Assembly (NCBI GenBank): GCA_003697105.1 | Contig: RFFQ01000147.1 | Span: forward strand, 1-20,421 | DNA: 20,421 nucleotides | Reading direction: 5' to 3' | DNA from: Gemmatimonadota bacterium | GTDB taxonomy: Bacteria; 4572-55; J002 | Shown: positions 1 through 7,619 of the stretch, in pieces | Layout: the number at the start of each line of letters is the position of its first letter | Position numbering within the stretch: the stretch's first letter is position 1 | Made by a program: the position numbers and the translations under genes | Notes under the pieces: generated by a model | The model's database searches: none | The model's input: the letters and a program-made list of their open reading frames with translations, nothing else | Told to the model about the DNA's origin: nothing

Positions 1-54
1 GCGCTATTCATACAGCCTAAAAGGTCACTTTTGGCGAAGGTATTGATAATACTC

Positions 55-83
55 TTGTGAAATTCGATAAAAGCCGGTATAAT
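55..83 (+). promoter_or_regulatory. Sigma-70-type promoter of the CPBP protease gene
   Basis: A -35 box TTGTGA (55-60, 4/6 match) is followed after 17 bases by a perfect -10 box TATAAT (78-83). Transcription would start near 90, giving a leader of about 38 bases. An AAGGAG ribosome binding site at 116-121 lies six bases before the ATG at 128. Confidence 0.65.
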
Positions 84-127
84 CACGCTCGTTATTCACA
101 TTTTAGTCATGGAAAAAGGAGAACAAA

Positions 128-1009
128 ATGCCCCTGGAGCCGGCATCCCCGGAACATCCACAACTCCCCCGCCTCGAAAATCCCATTTTTCGGGTTATTT
201 TATATTTTATCGGGCTGGTTGGGGTGATCATTTTTACTGATGTCTTCGCCTACCAGCTCCTGATCTGGGGAGGCGTCTTATCTGAAACTACCCTGACCGG
301 AAATCCCCATTTGGAATTCAGTCCCGTTGCGATGCTGGTGCTGGTCAGTTGCCGCACTGTGGGTGTGGTTCTGTTTACCCGGTGGTTTTGCCATCGGGTA
401 GAAGGACGGGCATGGCGCACGTTAGGAGTCGATCTACGGCTCGGTCATCTGGTACAAGGCTTGGTTTGGGGCGCGGGATTGATTTTGGTTTGTGCCGGCT
501 TGCTGCAAACGCTGGGGAATGTGACCTTCCGCTCGGGCACGTCCTCCGCGGGCGTTCTGATGCTCTATTTGCTGATTTTTGTGTTCGCCGGTGTGATGGA
601 GGAACTGGTCTTTCGGGGCTACATTCTGGGTACCTTGATGGAACGGATGGATAAATATATTGCGCTGGGGGTTAGTGCCTTTTTGTTTATGATGCTCCAC
701 ATCTTTAATCCGAACATCTCGCAACTCGGCACCATTAACCTGACATTAGCTGGTTTTTTGTTGGGTATTTACTATCTGCACCAGCGAAATATCTGGTTTT
801 CGGTAGGGATGCACGTTACATGGAACTTCGTCCAAGGTCCGTTACTCGGGTTTGAAGTCAGCGGGTTAGAGTTACATGCCCTTTATAACCCGACCCTTCA
901 CGGTAGTGATCTCTTAACGGGCGGTAAATTTGGCTTGGAAGGCTCTATCCTCTTGACCGTACTGATGATCCTTGCCGCCGTGTACATTCATTTTCAATTT
1001 AAGGAATGA
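128..1009 (+). CDS. CPBP (CAAX-like) family intramembrane metalloprotease
   Basis: A 293-residue multi-pass membrane protein carrying the three signatures of the CPBP/Abi family (CaaX protease and bacteriocin-processing family). These are EELVFRG with Glu158-Glu159 and Arg163, FMMLH ending in His191, and HVTWN with His229 and Asn233. The glutamates and histidines are the expected catalytic and metal-binding residues inside the membrane. Hydrophobic segments are evident near residues 21-50, 65-85, 108-128, 140-157, 178-192, 205-217 and 271-288. A strong SD (AAGGAG, six bases upstream) supports the start. The gene is monocistronic with its own promoter, and no bacteriocin or CaaX-peptide gene is nearby, so the substrate is unknown. 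Family assignment is secure; the biological role is not. Confidence 0.9.
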   Translation: MPLEPASPEHPQLPRLENPIFRVILYFIGLVGVIIFTDVFAYQLLIWGGVLSETTLTGNPHLEFSPVAMLVLVSCRTVGVVLFTRWFCHRVEGRAWRTLGVDLRLGHLVQGLVWGAGLILVCAGLLQTLGNVTFRSGTSSAGVLMLYLLIFVFAGVMEELVFRGYILGTLMERMDKYIALGVSAFLFMMLHIFNPNISQLGTINLTLAGFLLGIYYLHQRNIWFSVGMHVTWNFVQGPLLGFEVSGLELHALYNPTLHGSDLLTGGKFGLEGSILLTVLMILAAVYIHFQFKE

Positions 1010-1325
1010 GGCTGGCTTACCCTCCGCGAAAAACGCCCCCGAAGAGATATAACCCTACGGATTCTGACAGCTCTGAAGAATGAGTACATGTATAAAGTTA
1101 CAGTGCCGATTTGAGGCTAGCCAAAAAAATATTTTTTCGCAGACTGTTGTAATACTTTCTATGATGCACCGTAGATTATTACAGATATACATTCGTTAGG
1201 GCTGGGATTCTGATTTATTGCTTGCCCAAACTGAAAAACTTGGGTATCCTTGGGGGATTGGATCACGGGTTTTCCAGTGCGGTTACATTACGCTTACAAT
1301 GTTGTGAAAAAACGGAGAAATCCGC
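1010..1325. other. Intergenic spacer between the CPBP protease and uvrB, with AT-rich palindrome
   Basis: No convincing gene in 316 bases. It holds an 8-bp palindrome GGCTAGCC (1115-1122) directly followed by an A/T tract whose core AAAAAATATTTTTT (1124-1137) is a perfect 14-bp palindrome. This could terminate the upstream transcript or be curved DNA, but the GC stem is too short for a confident terminator. The right end carries the candidate uvrB promoter. Confidence 0.5.
1271..1300 (+). promoter_or_regulatory. Candidate uvrB promoter
   Basis: A -10 box TACAAT (1295-1300, 5/6) lies 18 bases after TTTCCA (1271-1276, 4/6 to TTGACA). The start site would be near 1307, giving a leader of about 19 bases with GGAG (1314-1317) eight bases before the ATG. 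I see no recognisable LexA-type operator here, so SOS control is not supported by the sequence. Confidence 0.45.
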
Positions 1326-3335
1326 ATGCGCAGACCATTTCAACTTGTTTCAGAGTATTCACCGGCCGGGGATCAACCCCAAGCGATTGAAAAATTAACC
1401 GCGGACATCCTTAGCGGGAAAAAGTTCCACACGCTGTTGGGAGCGACCGGTACGGGCAAAACCTTTACGATGGCGAATGTCATCCAGAATGTGGGTAAAC
1501 CCACTCTGATTTTGTCCCACAACAAAACCCTTGCGGCGCAATTGTACGGCGAATTTCTCGCCTATTTTCCGCATAATGCGGTTGAATATTTTATCAGTTA
1601 TTATGATTATTACCAGCCGGAGGCATATATTCCCCGTTCCGATACGTACATCGAAAAGGATGCCAGTATCAATGAGGAAATTGATAAACTGCGCCTTAAA
1701 GCGACTTCCCGGCTTTTTGAGCGCGATGATGTGATCATCGTGGCGTCGGTTTCCTGTATTTACGGCTTGGGTTCACCTAAAGATTATTATGAGATGCTGG
1801 TGTATCTGGAAGTAGGGGATCAGGTGGAGCGTGACGCCGTATTGCACAAGCTGGTGGATATTCAATACAATCGCAATGATTATGATTTTGGGCGGGGGAC
1901 ATTCCGCGTGCGCGGTGATGTGGTGGAAGTGCATCCGGCATACGAGGATAACGGTGTGCGGATCGAGTTTTGGGGGGACACGGTGGAACGCATCACCTTA
2001 TTTGATGCCCTTAAAGGAGACGTACTCCAAGAGATGGATCGCTGCGCGGTCTATCCGGCAAAGCACTTTGTTACTACGGAACGCCAGTTGGAAAGCGCGA
2101 TTGTGGAGATCGAAAAAGAACTTACCGAGCGTATCTGGTACTTCAAAGAGCATGACCGGTTTATTGAGGCACAACGGATTCAGGAGCGTACCACCTACGA
2201 CATCGAAATGATGCGGGAAGTGGGTTACTGTTCCGGCATTGAAAATTACTCTCGCCACCTTGCCGGACGCAAAGCGGGAGAACGCCCGTATTGTCTGCTG
2301 GACTACTTCCCCAAAGATTTTTTGATGATTATCGACGAATCCCACGTCACTATCCCGCAATTGCATGCCATGTACGGCGGTGACCGCTCCCGCAAATCGG
2401 TGTTGATCGAGCATGGCTTTCGCCTCCCTTCTGCGGCGGATAATCGACCCTTGAAATTTGAGGAATTTGAAGCCTTACTCAATCAATGTGTGTTTGTTAG
2501 CGCCACTCCCGGTGCATACGAATTGGAAAAAAGTGAGAACGTGGTAGTGGAGCAGATCATCCGTCCCACCGGTTTGGTCGATCCAGAGGTTGAAGTGCGA
2601 CCCGTTACCGGTCAAATTGATGACCTATTGGAAGAAATTCGGTTGCGCGAAGATAAAGATGAACGGGTACTGGTAACGACCCTCACCAAACGCATGGCAG
2701 AACAACTAACCGACTACCTCGAACAGATGCAAGTGCGGGTGCGCTATATGCACAGCGACATCCACACCATTGAACGTGTCGAAATTTTGCGCGGCTTACG
2801 TTTGGGTGAGTTTGATGTCTTGGTGGGGATCAATCTGTTGCGGGAAGGGTTAGACTTACCGGAAGTCTCTCTAGTGGCGATTTTAGATGCCGATAAGGAA
2901 GGGTTTTTGCGTTCGGAACGCAGTCTGATTCAAACCATCGGACGGGCGGCGCGGAACGTGAAAGGTAAGGTTATCATGTATGCGGACAGCATAACCGATT
3001 CCATGAAACGAGCGATTGATGAGACCAACCGCCGGCGTCAAGTGCAGTTAACATTCAATGAGACGCATGGTATCACCCCGCGCACTATCACCAAATCAAT
3101 TGACCAAATTCGGGGGACAACGGTCGTAGCGGATGCTAAGGAATTACTGGGCGAGCTACCTGAAGAAGGTCTGCCCAAAGCGGAAATGGACTTGCTCAAA
3201 GGAATGCCCCTCGATCAGCAAATCCGTATTTTGGAAGACGAAATGGAAGCCGCCGCCCAACAATTGGAATTTGAAAAAGCGGCGATGCTACGCGATAAGG
3301 TCAAAGCGTTGCTGAAAGAAAAGCAAAAAAAATAA
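1326..3335 (+). CDS. uvrB: UvrABC excinuclease subunit B (UvrB)
   Basis: This is the damage-verifying helicase-like subunit of nucleotide excision repair. UvrA loads it, it opens the duplex at the lesion, then it recruits UvrC for dual incision. The 669-residue length is normal for UvrB. Visible are the Walker A GATGTGKT (39-46), the lesion-probing beta-hairpin region rich in aromatic residues ([20 protein letters not shown], near 92-111), the motif II-like IDESH near 336, helicase motifs V and VI ([20 protein letters not shown] and QTIGRAARN), and the C-terminal UVR motif (about 630-665) that contacts UvrC. The SD GGAG is eight bases before the ATG. Two pseudopilin genes follow after 41 bases without a visible promoter or terminator, so they may share its transcript. 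Confidence 0.98.
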   Translation: MRRPFQLVSEYSPAGDQPQAIEKLTADILSGKKFHTLLGATGTGKTFTMANVIQNVGKPTLILSHNKTLAAQLYGEFLAYFPHNAVEYFISYYDYYQPEAYIPRSDTYIEKDASINEEIDKLRLKATSRLFERDDVIIVASVSCIYGLGSPKDYYEMLVYLEVGDQVERDAVLHKLVDIQYNRNDYDFGRGTFRVRGDVVEVHPAYEDNGVRIEFWGDTVERITLFDALKGDVLQEMDRCAVYPAKHFVTTERQLESAIVEIEKELTERIWYFKEHDRFIEAQRIQERTTYDIEMMREVGYCSGIENYSRHLAGRKAGERPYCLLDYFPKDFLMIIDESHVTIPQLHAMYGGDRSRKSVLIEHGFRLPSAADNRPLKFEEFEALLNQCVFVSATPGAYELEKSENVVVEQIIRPTGLVDPEVEVRPVTGQIDDLLEEIRLREDKDERVLVTTLTKRMAEQLTDYLEQMQVRVRYMHSDIHTIERVEILRGLRLGEFDVLVGINLLREGLDLPEVSLVAILDADKEGFLRSERSLIQTIGRAARNVKGKVIMYADSITDSMKRAIDETNRRRQVQLTFNETHGITPRTITKSIDQIRGTTVVADAKELLGELPEEGLPKAEMDLLKGMPLDQQIRILEDEMEAAAQQLEFEKAAMLRDKVKALLKEKQKK

Positions 3336-3376
3336 ACCGTTACTTTTGTCGTTTAATGACACCAATGGGGATTTAC

Positions 3377-3862
3377 ATGATGGGATTACCGCTTCGATTG
3401 CACCTTCAACGCGGCTTTACCTTGATCGAAGTGGCGATGGCGGTGGTGATCATCGGGGTATTGCTCATCCCGCTGTTGACCCTGCTCGGTACAGATATTA
3501 TCAATGATAGCAACGTCCGAGATGCTGGTGTGGCGTACGAACTGGCGCAAGAAGAACTAGAATGGTTGCTGTATTCTAAAGTGCCGGCCAGTGTTTTGAT
3601 GAAGTATTATATCCAGCAAAGCCAACGGGGAGACCCCAATGTTCAAGCAGAGGTGCGCAAACGTAAAACCCCCGATGGGACCAAACAAGACGTTCTGGAC
3701 GTAAACGTTAAATATGAGATTGAATTTGCCGGTAAATCGTGGCAGATCCGACGGCATTTGATTATGGATCAGACGTATCTGACGGAAATCCACATCGCAG
3801 TATATGGACCATTGAACCAAGATAAACCGTTGGCACAATTGAGCACTTTAAAATATCAATAA
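3377..3862 (+). CDS. Type II secretion / type IV pilus minor pseudopilin (GspI-like)
   Basis: The protein has a class III prepilin leader: a short charged leader, then RG/FTLIE, with prepilin peptidase expected to cut after Gly and methylate the new Phe. Glu is at +5, as needed for filament assembly. A hydrophobic helix follows (VAMAVVIIGVLLIPLLTLL). The segment AYELAQEELEWLL just after the helix resembles the I-type pseudopilins (GspI/PulI). I chose the ATG at 3377 because GGGGA (3367-3371) sits five bases upstream. ATG 3356 is also in frame (168 aa) but has no SD, and ATG 3380 is possible. The next pseudopilin gene begins four bases after the stop, so the two are almost certainly translated together. 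No other secretion genes are present in the window. Confidence 0.85.
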   Translation: MMGLPLRLHLQRGFTLIEVAMAVVIIGVLLIPLLTLLGTDIINDSNVRDAGVAYELAQEELEWLLYSKVPASVLMKYYIQQSQRGDPNVQAEVRKRKTPDGTKQDVLDVNVKYEIEFAGKSWQIRRHLIMDQTYLTEIHIAVYGPLNQDKPLAQLSTLKYQ

Positions 3863-3866
3863 ATAC

Positions 3867-4484
3867 ATGACCCAATCGACCCGCACGGCCTTTTCACTGG
3901 TGGAAATGGTGGTGGTAATGGTTATTTTTAGTCTGGTATTGGGTGTGGTTTATACGGCGCTTCATTTTACCAGCGATACCACCCGCAAGAGAGGAATTCA
4001 AGGAGAGCTTGAGGATGCCGGGCACCACTTATTGGCAGAATTGATCAATGAGATTGGCGGTGCTCTGGAGTTAATCAACCCGGATAAAACCCAAATACGT
4101 ATTTTGGGAGCACATCACCAAGTGCTAGACTTCCGGTTTCAGGAGGGTAACGTTACCAAAAATGGAATTCCGCTCCACCCGCATGATGTTAAAATTACCC
4201 ATTTTGAACTGACTTATTTCAGCTATGACGGACTGGATCGGAATCAGAATGGACAGGTCGATGTGTTTGATTTTATGGATGTTGGTAATGTTCAGGAACG
4301 GTTTTTGATGGTGCCGGATATTCGCTTATCGGAGGCAAGGCAACTGGAAGTTACCCCCGGTGATATTCGCCCGTCCGGCGCCCCTCCGGTTGCCATTCAT
4401 TTTGTCCAAATTACGGTTACCCTCTCTAAGGATGGCATTGAGCGGGAATTGCGCTCTTCAACCGCCCTACGAAATCCTCATTAA
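3867..4484 (+). CDS. Minor pseudopilin (GspJ-like) with a predicted calcium-binding loop
   Basis: A 205-residue prepilin-type protein. The N-terminus reads TA/FSLVEM followed by a hydrophobic helix (VVVMVIFSLVLGVVYTAL). Cleavage is expected after Ala8, with Glu13 at +5; Ala instead of the usual Gly at -1 is tolerated in this family. Length and second position after an I-type pseudopilin suggest the J-type tip subunit. Residues 124-135 (DRNQNGQVDVFD) match a dockerin/EF-hand calcium loop with ligands at positions 1, 3, 5, 9 and 12. There is no SD before the ATG, which follows the previous stop by four bases, consistent with translational coupling. Subtype (J versus another minor pilin) is inferred from order and general features only. 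Confidence 0.82.
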   Translation: MTQSTRTAFSLVEMVVVMVIFSLVLGVVYTALHFTSDTTRKRGIQGELEDAGHHLLAELINEIGGALELINPDKTQIRILGAHHQVLDFRFQEGNVTKNGIPLHPHDVKITHFELTYFSYDGLDRNQNGQVDVFDFMDVGNVQERFLMVPDIRLSEARQLEVTPGDIRPSGAPPVAIHFVQITVTLSKDGIERELRSSTALRNPH

Positions 4485-4489
4485 AATGG

Positions 4490-4518
4490 TTGACAAACAG
4501 AATGTTTTCTGGTAAAAT
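4490..4518 (+). promoter_or_regulatory. Strong sigma-70-type promoter of the STAS gene
   Basis: A perfect -35 TTGACA (4490-4495) and -10 TAAAAT (4513-4518, 5/6) are separated by 17 bases. The start site would be near 4525, giving a leader of about 40 bases. The -35 box begins five bases after the pseudopilin stop codon, so the STAS gene has its own transcription unit. Confidence 0.8.
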
Positions 4519-4565
4519 GCGCCCGATACACCGTTGAACTCGTTCTCTTAAAAAAGGATAGCACC

Positions 4566-4976
4566 ATGCATATCTTAGAGGAAATTCAGGAACGCGATAT
4601 AAAACTTATTATCGCGAATGAAGACGAAAGTAAAAAAGTACTGATTCTCTCGTTCGTGGGGACGTTTGATGTGCTAACAACGGAAGCGGTCTTCCTGAAA
4701 CACCGCCAATTGTTAAAAGATTATCTGGAAGATGCCACTTTTACCGAACGGGTAATTTTTGATCTGTATGACTTGACACAGATTAACTCCTTTGCTATCG
4801 GGCATTTTACCCGCTTTTTGCTGACCCTTTATAAGCAGAAAATACCGGTAACGGTGGTCGTCAATCCGGAGAGTTTAACCTTCCAGACCCTTGAATATTG
4901 CGGTTTTTTTGAATTGCATGGGTTGCACGTCCAAAAAACATCGCTCAGCAAAGGATTGGAAGATCACCAAAACTAA
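4566..4976 (+). CDS. STAS-domain protein (anti-sigma-factor-antagonist-like)
   Basis: A 136-residue soluble protein with the STAS fold pattern: a beta strand ending in GTFD (32-35), a helix, then VIFDLYDLTQINSFAIGHF (63-81), and VTVVV (95-99). The position of the canonical DSSG phosphorylation loop reads NSFA (74-77). One serine (Ser75) is kept while the Asp, second Ser and Gly are changed. STAS proteins of the SpoIIAA/RsbV type act in partner-switching with anti-sigma kinases; here a phosphorylatable switch is possible but uncertain. The SD is AAGGAT (4555-4560), six bases upstream. It sits alone between its own strong promoter and a terminator. No RsbW-type kinase or sigma factor is adjacent, so its partner is unknown. 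Confidence 0.72.
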   Translation: MHILEEIQERDIKLIIANEDESKKVLILSFVGTFDVLTTEAVFLKHRQLLKDYLEDATFTERVIFDLYDLTQINSFAIGHFTRFLLTLYKQKIPVTVVVNPESLTFQTLEYCGFFELHGLHVQKTSLSKGLEDHQN

Positions 4977-4999
4977 GCTGGGTTTTCATTGCCTAACGG

Positions 5000-5036
5000 A
5001 AAAAACGCCTGATCCCGCACGGATCGGGCGTTTTTT
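5000..5036. terminator. Bidirectional intrinsic terminator
   Basis: A 10-bp stem CGCCTGATCC (5006-5015) pairs with GGATCGGGCG (5021-5030), with one G-U pair and a five-base loop. It is flanked by A6 on the left and T6 on the right. It ends the STAS transcript on the plus strand and, read the other way, can end the convergent chelatase transcript. Confidence 0.9.
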
Positions 5037-5076
5037 GTGAAACCGGGTGAAGCGTAACGCTTTGGTGCCGGTGTGA

Positions 5077-6168
5077 TTATCGTCCGGTGAAGGAATCCAC
5101 GGGACGGTCCCGGTAATCCAACAGCATGTTGCCCACATGTTGTGAATCTTGTTCGATGTAGCGTTTCATCAGGTTTTCCTTCCAGAGAACCTGCTTGTGT
5201 GTTTCGGAATCAAACCCTTTCAATGCCGCTTCGTAGTGCCCGTGCGGGATGCCGTGATACTTTCCTCCGGAAATCTGGGCGATTTTAATCCCCAACTGCG
5301 TACCCCACCACAACTCACCGCCTTTATGTTCGCTAAATCGCCCATGTGCCGGATTGATCACAATAATGGGGATTTTGTTTTTGCGGAACAATTTTGCCTG
5401 CTGGATCGCCTTCTGATAAGCGGGTTCCTCAAATAAATTTTTGTATGTTGCGGTGAGCGGCTCCGGGTGACAATCACTGAGGAGAATCGCCACCGGATTG
5501 TAAAACGGTTGGCGTTGTCGCACCTGTTTGAAGACCTCCAACGCTTTTTCCAATGCCTCTGCTAAAGGGGTATTTCCAGAGGGTGAGAGACGGGTTAAAT
5601 TACCTAAAACCCTCTTTAAATTGCGAGAAGGATGGTTGATCACATGGACGCTATTTTTTTGGATGGCAATGAGTCCCAGTGTATCCCGGTTCCGGTAGGC
5701 GTCGCGGTATAAAATGGAGATGATCCGTGCTGCCGGTTCCAGAAAATGATAGGTGGAGGCGCTCACATCTGCAATTAGGAGCATGGTTAGCGGAGCTTTG
5801 CCCAAACGTACCCACATTTGAAGATCGGAACGGATCAATTTAAGTGGCATCTGTCCCTGCTGGCGGATGAGTGCTGTGCGAACCGTCGGTAATACTGCAA
5901 AATTCTGGGCGGAAACGACCGTTGCCGGACGAAACCGGATCGGGCGACCCCGGCTCTCGCTGGTAAAGGTGGCGGCTCGTTTGCCCACTTTCGGTTGGGT
6001 GTGGGGCTTGTGAGAAGACGTTAATTTTAATTTCCAATCATCAAATGCGCCTTTTAGCGCCTTGAAAATTTCCTGCGGTGAGATGAGTGGTACACTGAGT
6101 TCACGCTGTTTTTGCCGGCCAGATGCCGCGCGTGAATCCGAAAGCTTAAAATCCGGGGATGGTTCTAC
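5077..6168 (-). CDS. chlD: ChlD-type VWA half of a chelatase medium subunit, read by -1 frameshift from the upstream AAA+ frame
   Basis: The C-terminal integrin-I/VWA half of a Mg/Co-chelatase medium subunit. The basic segment GKRAATF..SRGRPIRF is typical of the ChlD region before the VWA domain. A MIDAS metal site is visible: DVSAS, then Thr in SGNTPL, then Asp in LLSDCHPEP. The frame is open from 6300 down to 5077 but contains no ATG, GTG or TTG until a GTG at 5988, which has no SD and would discard the linker. I therefore read it as continuing from the ChlI-like frame by slippage at 6168-6174, giving 363 residues after the shift and a total of 748. If instead GTG 5988 is used, the product is a 303-aa VWA protein. 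The domain call is firm; the mode of expression is inferred. Confidence 0.8.
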   Translation of the reverse strand, partial: VEPSPDFKLSDSRAASGRQKQRELSVPLISPQEIFKALKGAFDDWKLKLTSSHKPHTQPKVGKRAATFTSESRGRPIRFRPATVVSAQNFAVLPTVRTALIRQQGQMPLKLIRSDLQMWVRLGKAPLTMLLIADVSASTYHFLEPAARIISILYRDAYRNRDTLGLIAIQKNSVHVINHPSRNLKRVLGNLTRLSPSGNTPLAEALEKALEVFKQVRQRQPFYNPVAILLSDCHPEPLTATYKNLFEEPAYQKAIQQAKLFRKNKIPIIVINPAHGRFSEHKGGELWWGTQLGIKIAQISGGKYHGIPHGHYEAALKGFDSETHKQVLWKENLMKRYIEQDSQHVGNMLLDYRDRPVDSFTGR

Positions 6169-6178
6169 TTTTTTTTTT
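6165..6178 (-). promoter_or_regulatory. Programmed -1 frameshift site: A AAA AAG slippery heptamer before UAG
   Basis: On the minus strand an A10 run (6178-6169) is followed by G (6168) and the zero-frame stop TAG (6167-6165). In the zero frame the last codons are GAA AAA AAA AAG TAG, so A_AAA_AAG (6174-6168), the same heptamer as in E. coli dnaX, lies exactly in phase before the stop. A -1 slip continues as GTA GAA CCA in the open VWA frame. A GGTGG stretch (6185-6181) could be a weak internal SD-like stimulator. I see no strong downstream hairpin; the best is a weak 5-bp stem CCGGA/TTCGG. The A10 run could also cause transcriptional slippage. Confidence 0.75.
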
Positions 6179-7322
6179 CGCCACCGGCAGTTGGTGACGC
6201 AAGATGATGTTTTGTTCCGGTTTTGCCGGTAGTTTGGTACGGTGGCAATGAGAACCGCTCCCCTTGTTTTTTGTGGGGAGCATGTTTCGCCAGTGCATTT
6301 TCAAGGGTCTTTTTAATCTCGGTGGGGGTTGCCGGGGCGTCAAAGCCACCATCACGGGTGCGATGCCCCAGAGCGAATTGGCAGGCAGTGAGCAGATCGG
6401 ATTCCGTAACAAGGGGGTGGTCGTGATATGCGGCAAGGGTCAATGCCGTGCGGGTGATGATGATTTCCGGACGGTGTCCATCCACTTTAAGTTGAATGCA
6501 CGTTGTGGCAATGGCTCGCAATTGATACTCTTCAATTTCACATTGGTGTAAGCAATGTTGTGCCTGAAGAATCCGGTCTCCTAATGCCTTTTCTTCGGCG
6601 TGGTAGTGATCGTGTAATTGCTGGGGATTCTGCCCCGAAATCAGATTGCGCCGGATGATTTCCACCCGAGCAGACTCATCGGTAAGGGTTTTGAGGGTGA
6701 CGGAAAGGGGTAGCCGGTCTAGCAACTGGGGACGGAGTTCACCTTCTTCCGGATTCATGGTGCCCACTAAAATGAATCGGGCGGGATGGCTGATCGAAAA
6801 TCCTTCCCGTTCAACGGTATTCCATCCCAAAGAGGCGGCGTCGAGAATATCGTCCGTGATATGGTCAGGTAACAGATTGATCTCATCAACGTATAAAAAA
6901 TTGTGATTTGCTGTTGCCAATAAGCCGGGTTGGAATGCTTTTTGACCTTCGGAGAGCATTTTTTCCATATCTATCGCACCGATCAGGCGGTCTTCACTGA
7001 TACTGAGGGGTAGCGGGATAACTTGCATTTTACGCGAGACGGTGGGTAATGGCTCGCCGGCAGATAGACGAGCTTGGCAATCCGCACACAAATATTCTTC
7101 TTGCGTTGCTAAACAGTTGTAGCGGCAACCGGAAACAATTTCCCGTTCGGGGAGAAGATGCGCAAGGGCATAAACTGCCGTACTTTTGCCGGTACCTTTG
7201 GGACCCCGAACCAGTAGCCCGCCAATCCGAGGGTTGATTGTGTTCAGAATGAGTGCCAGTTTAAGTTCATCCTGTCCGACAATCGCTGAAAATGGGATGG
7301 TATATTGTCTGCGGTATGCCAT
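6165..7322 (-). CDS. ChlI/ChlD-type AAA+ chelatase ATPase (zero-frame product)
   Basis: A 385-residue AAA+ protein of the MoxR/ChlI class. These ATPases power insertion of Mg or Co into a tetrapyrrole by the large ChlH/CobN subunit. Visible are the IVGQDELK start of the AAA+ core, Walker A GPKGTGKS (40-47), Walker B FLYVDEINLL (142-151), and the sensor/Arg segment GTMNPEEGELRPQLLDR (187-203). Four cysteines (66, 70, 79, 82) may bind a metal. The tail after residue 330 is the Lys/Pro-rich linker found in ChlD proteins. I place the start at ATG 7322, not the in-frame TTG at 7391, because that TTG is part of the -35 box. Alone, the product resembles the small subunit ChlI; read through the slippery site it is the N-terminal half of ChlD. 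No separate chlI or cobN lies in the window. Confidence 0.88.
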   Translation of the reverse strand: MAYRRQYTIPFSAIVGQDELKLALILNTINPRIGGLLVRGPKGTGKSTAVYALAHLLPEREIVSGCRYNCLATQEEYLCADCQARLSAGEPLPTVSRKMQVIPLPLSISEDRLIGAIDMEKMLSEGQKAFQPGLLATANHNFLYVDEINLLPDHITDDILDAASLGWNTVEREGFSISHPARFILVGTMNPEEGELRPQLLDRLPLSVTLKTLTDESARVEIIRRNLISGQNPQQLHDHYHAEEKALGDRILQAQHCLHQCEIEEYQLRAIATTCIQLKVDGHRPEIIITRTALTLAAYHDHPLVTESDLLTACQFALGHRTRDGGFDAPATPTEIKKTLENALAKHAPHKKQGERFSLPPYQTTGKTGTKHHLASPTAGGEKKK

Positions 7323-7362
7323 AGATATTCTGCTTAATATGTAACCTAAACACTTGAAAATG

Positions 7363-7391
7363 AGTGTACCGGATATGGGTAAAACTGTCAA
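7363..7391 (-). promoter_or_regulatory. Promoter of the chelatase gene
   Basis: On the minus strand a perfect -35 TTGACA (7391-7386) and a -10 TACACT (7368-7363, 4/6) are 17 bases apart. Transcription would start near 7356, about 34 bases before the ATG at 7322. This placement rules out the upstream in-frame TTG as a start codon. Confidence 0.7.
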
Positions 7392-7570
7392 GTTTTAAAA
7401 TGTAAGTAAAATTGAGGTTGGTTTGTCGATTTAAAACCCCTGAAATCTCCGAACAACCCTGTAACTCGCTGATAAATAATGGGGTTATTGAAAAGTGTTA
7501 AATTGCAGGTTATAACTTCACAAGCGTAAAGACTCTGAAATCTAGCCACAAACTACATCCTACAGGGTAG

Positions 7571-7597
7571 CCTTCGACAGGCTCAGGCAGCGGCAGG
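7571..7597. repeat. Possible dispersed intergenic repeat, CCTTCGACAGGCTCAGG core
   Basis: The segment CCTTCGACAGGCTCAGG (7571-7587), continuing CAGCGGCAGG, resembles short intergenic repeats with a TTCGACAGGCTCAG core that I recall from many bacterial genomes. Only one copy occurs in this window, so the repeat status rests on recollection, not on an observed second copy. Confidence 0.3.
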
Positions 7598-7619
7598 TTT
7601 GCTAATCCCTTAGGGTTTA

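Noticed and set aside
1120-1137. Intrinsic terminator of the CPBP gene
   Set aside because: The stem is AT-only with just an 8-bp GC-containing palindrome beside it, so it is kept as a palindrome and not called a terminator.
1998-2414. 138-aa open frame antisense to uvrB
   Set aside because: It is a shadow of the conserved uvrB frame with no recognisable family.
5077-5988. Independent VWA gene starting at GTG 5988
   Set aside because: No SD precedes it, and it would discard about 60 residues of the same open frame that look like a ChlD linker. It remains the fallback if frameshifting is disproved.
7323-7391. Longer chelatase protein starting at TTG 7391 (408 aa)
   Set aside because: The TTG is part of the -35 box TTGACA of the chelatase promoter, and the transcript would start near 7356. 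The extra 23 residues do not resemble the family, which begins near the IVGQDELK segment.
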